Below, piece by piece: positions 62,395-64,000 of a DNA stretch of 64,000 nucleotides (its first letter is position 1; every line of letters begins with the position of its first letter). The position numbers and the translations under genes are program-made. Location: the NCBI RefSeq assembly GCF_964355755.1, contig NC_092672.1, forward strand, positions 21,512,501 to 21,576,500. Direction: 5' to 3'. A model generated the notes under the pieces. It was not told where the DNA came from, ran no database searches, and saw only the letters and a program-made list of their open reading frames with translations. Source of the stretch: Antedon mediterranea (lineage: Eukaryota; Echinodermata; Crinoidea; Comatulida; Antedonidae).

Positions 62395-63903
62395 TCTGTA
62401 TGATTTTTGTGTAACGCTTTTCTCTAAAACTTGCAAACATAACATTTTGTTAACTATGTTAACATTTTGGCATTTATGTAACGTCGTCAAGCGAAGCTTT
62501 TCATGATGTTTACAATTGCGCAACGCGACGTACGCGCGATTTATCGATTTTTTCGTATTTAACATATGTCGAAAACCAAATAACATTTTAAAGTGAAACT
62601 TTGCAAAAGTTTAATTTATATCATGCGCTAACTGTCTGTTGAAAAAAAATGCGTGTTTTACACAAAGTTACGCGCACACGCGCATTTAAAATTTCAAAAT
62701 GCGCAAAATTTATTTCTAATCAACTTTCTACGCGTTTCATGTCGTTTTAAGCATGTCAAAAATTCCCACGCGTGCGCAAATTTTTACGTGTGCGGTGCGC
62801 ACGTAGCATTAAAAACAATTTTTTTCCGCGTGATTTATGTTTTTCCAGCCTTTTCTAATAATTTTACCAACTTTTAAACAATTTCGACTTAAAGTAACGT
62901 CATACGAGCACGTCGAATTGGCCAATTTGCGCGTGTTTTTGATGAAAAAGTTAAAAAAATCGTCAAAATTATGCCTTTTTTTAAACAGTCGTAATTTCTA
63001 AACTGCACGGTCAACTTTTTGTGGATGACATTTTCTGGAAGTTGATGAGTTGTAGATATCGGATCAAGTATTAATATGGCTAACCGGACATTGTGGCGTC
63101 ATCGTGTGGCCACGCGAATATAAAATTTAGGATTTTTGTATCTTTCGTCATAGCTCATCACATTTAATAGAGCGCATCTCCACTTATCCAATATCCATTT
63201 TCACCCCGATTTTGATATTGTCTAGGTCAATCAACTATCTTTCGCATGAGTTAAAAATATTTTAATTTTTTTGACGTCATCATGCCTAAAAATTAAAATC
63301 ACGTGTGGCATCAATTTCATCTTTACAGTAAATTTTAATATGTTATAGCTCGAACGAATAAAATGTGATAATCACGATTAAAACTTTTTCTGGAAGCTAT
63401 TGGATTTTAGATACGAAATTATGTAAAAATGTTGCCTATCGGATGTTGTGACGTCATTATATGGCCAGTTTAATAAAAAAGGTCGTATTTTCATCTTTTG
63501 CGTAATAATTCATTACATTTAAAAGAGCGCGCATCAATATTTCACGTATTCAAATTTCTTCTACACGCTAATACGTTGTTGCTGAGATAATTTCCTTTCG
63601 GAATTGCTACCTTCGCGTTTCATTTTAAAACCGTCAACATGTTAAAAATTGCAATAAATAGCGGGTCCCGTAATTTCACCTATTCTACACTGTATGTGAT
63701 ATGGATACAGATTATACTGTGTATACTATATATGACTTTAAATAATAAAATTCAGCAATAACAACATATCATATTCTTCAGTTCAGGTCATAATGCCAAC
63801 GTGAACACTTCCTTTTGTCCTCAACCTATCCCCTTAATGTTAATGTTGCACCACTTGCGCGGCGGATAACCAAACTCGTCAAAGTGACGAGTTACATGTC
63901 TAG
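62395..63903 (+). mobile_element. Non-autonomous Helitron-like unit 2 (tandem)
   Basis: A second copy of the same 1.53-kb sequence, with scattered substitutions, ending in the same hairpin and CTAG (63900-63903) followed by T. The two CTAG ends are 1532 bp apart. A spacer of only 23 bp, rich in CTTT, separates the units. Head-to-tail Helitron arrays are known products of rolling-circle insertion. Open frames here are short and non-conserved. Confidence 0.65.
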
Positions 63904-64000
63904 TTAGTTATCCGCTCATGGCGGATAACTCCTTGTAACTGTCCTGTTTCATCATCTTTTTTTTTCTGTATTCTTCTTTCTTTCTGTCATTTTTGTGCAG
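63904..64000. other. Flank after the Helitron array
   Basis: GTTATCCGCTCATGGCGGATAAC forms a short hairpin at about 63907-63929, related to the GGTTATCC units. A CTTTCTTTCTG run and TCATTTTTGTG at the window end could begin another unit, which the window cuts. Confidence 0.45.

Noticed and set aside
1-64000. CRISPR array, bacterial operon or prophage interpretations of the repeats
   Set aside because: Repeats are contiguous satellites or transposon ends without unique spacers, and the window is clearly eukaryotic.

Overview
This is an AT-rich eukaryotic nuclear window with no sign of bacterial gene organisation: no long tightly packed ORFs, canonical GT-AG introns, several classes of eukaryotic transposon, tRNA-derived SINEs and microsatellites. 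The strong over-use of the palindrome AGGCCT (as TAGGCCTA or GTAGGCCTAC), the large intron sizes and the transposon mix (CR1/L2-like LINE, Helitron, hAT, TTAA-target elements) fit a marine invertebrate deuterostome, possibly an echinoderm. That placement is an inference and no species is claimed.

The only host gene I can support is a plus-strand ankyrin-repeat gene. Three exons of exactly 99 bp (16836-16934, 21360-21458, 39437-39535), all phase 0, each encode exactly one 33-residue ankyrin repeat. The introns between them are about 4.4 kb and 18 kb. Exons 1 and 3 have perfect GTAAGT donors; exon 2 has TTAAGT exactly where the donor should be, which points to a +1 G-to-T change, a sequencing error or a decaying gene. 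The start and end of the gene lie outside the window or were not recognised.

Almost everything else is mobile or duplicated DNA. Left part (1-16 kb): a 1415-bp inverted-repeat element filled with about 60 copies of a 21-bp palindromic unit; a 1.44-kb insertion headed by a truncated tRNA-Pro; a decayed hAT transposase; small inverted-repeat elements. Middle (16-44 kb): the ankyrin exons with large repeats in their introns, including a TTAA-flanked 1.5-kb element, a nearly intact CR1/L2-type LINE with only two in-frame stops, and a second TTAA-flanked element. Right part (43-64 kb): a broken Helitron helicase with its 3' terminus, a 2.3-kb foldback element with 160-bp tandem units and a TTA target duplication, a LINE fragment, a SINE inside a hairpin element, and two tandem 1.53-kb Helitron-like units ending in hairpin plus CTAG.

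A striking large-scale feature is that blocks of the first half recur in the second half, in the same orientation but in a different order (A 1.7-7.2 kb = 57.8-60.4 kb; B 16.5-16.8 = 57.5-57.8; C 17.2-21.1 = 51.9-57.5; D 25.1-31.9 = 43.6-49.3; F 13.9-14.7 = 32.3-33.2; weaker E 39.6-40.9 = 50.3-51.7). The ankyrin exons themselves are not copied. Because one copy often lacks an insertion carried by the other, these pairs give natural empty sites and define the boundaries of several mobile elements.
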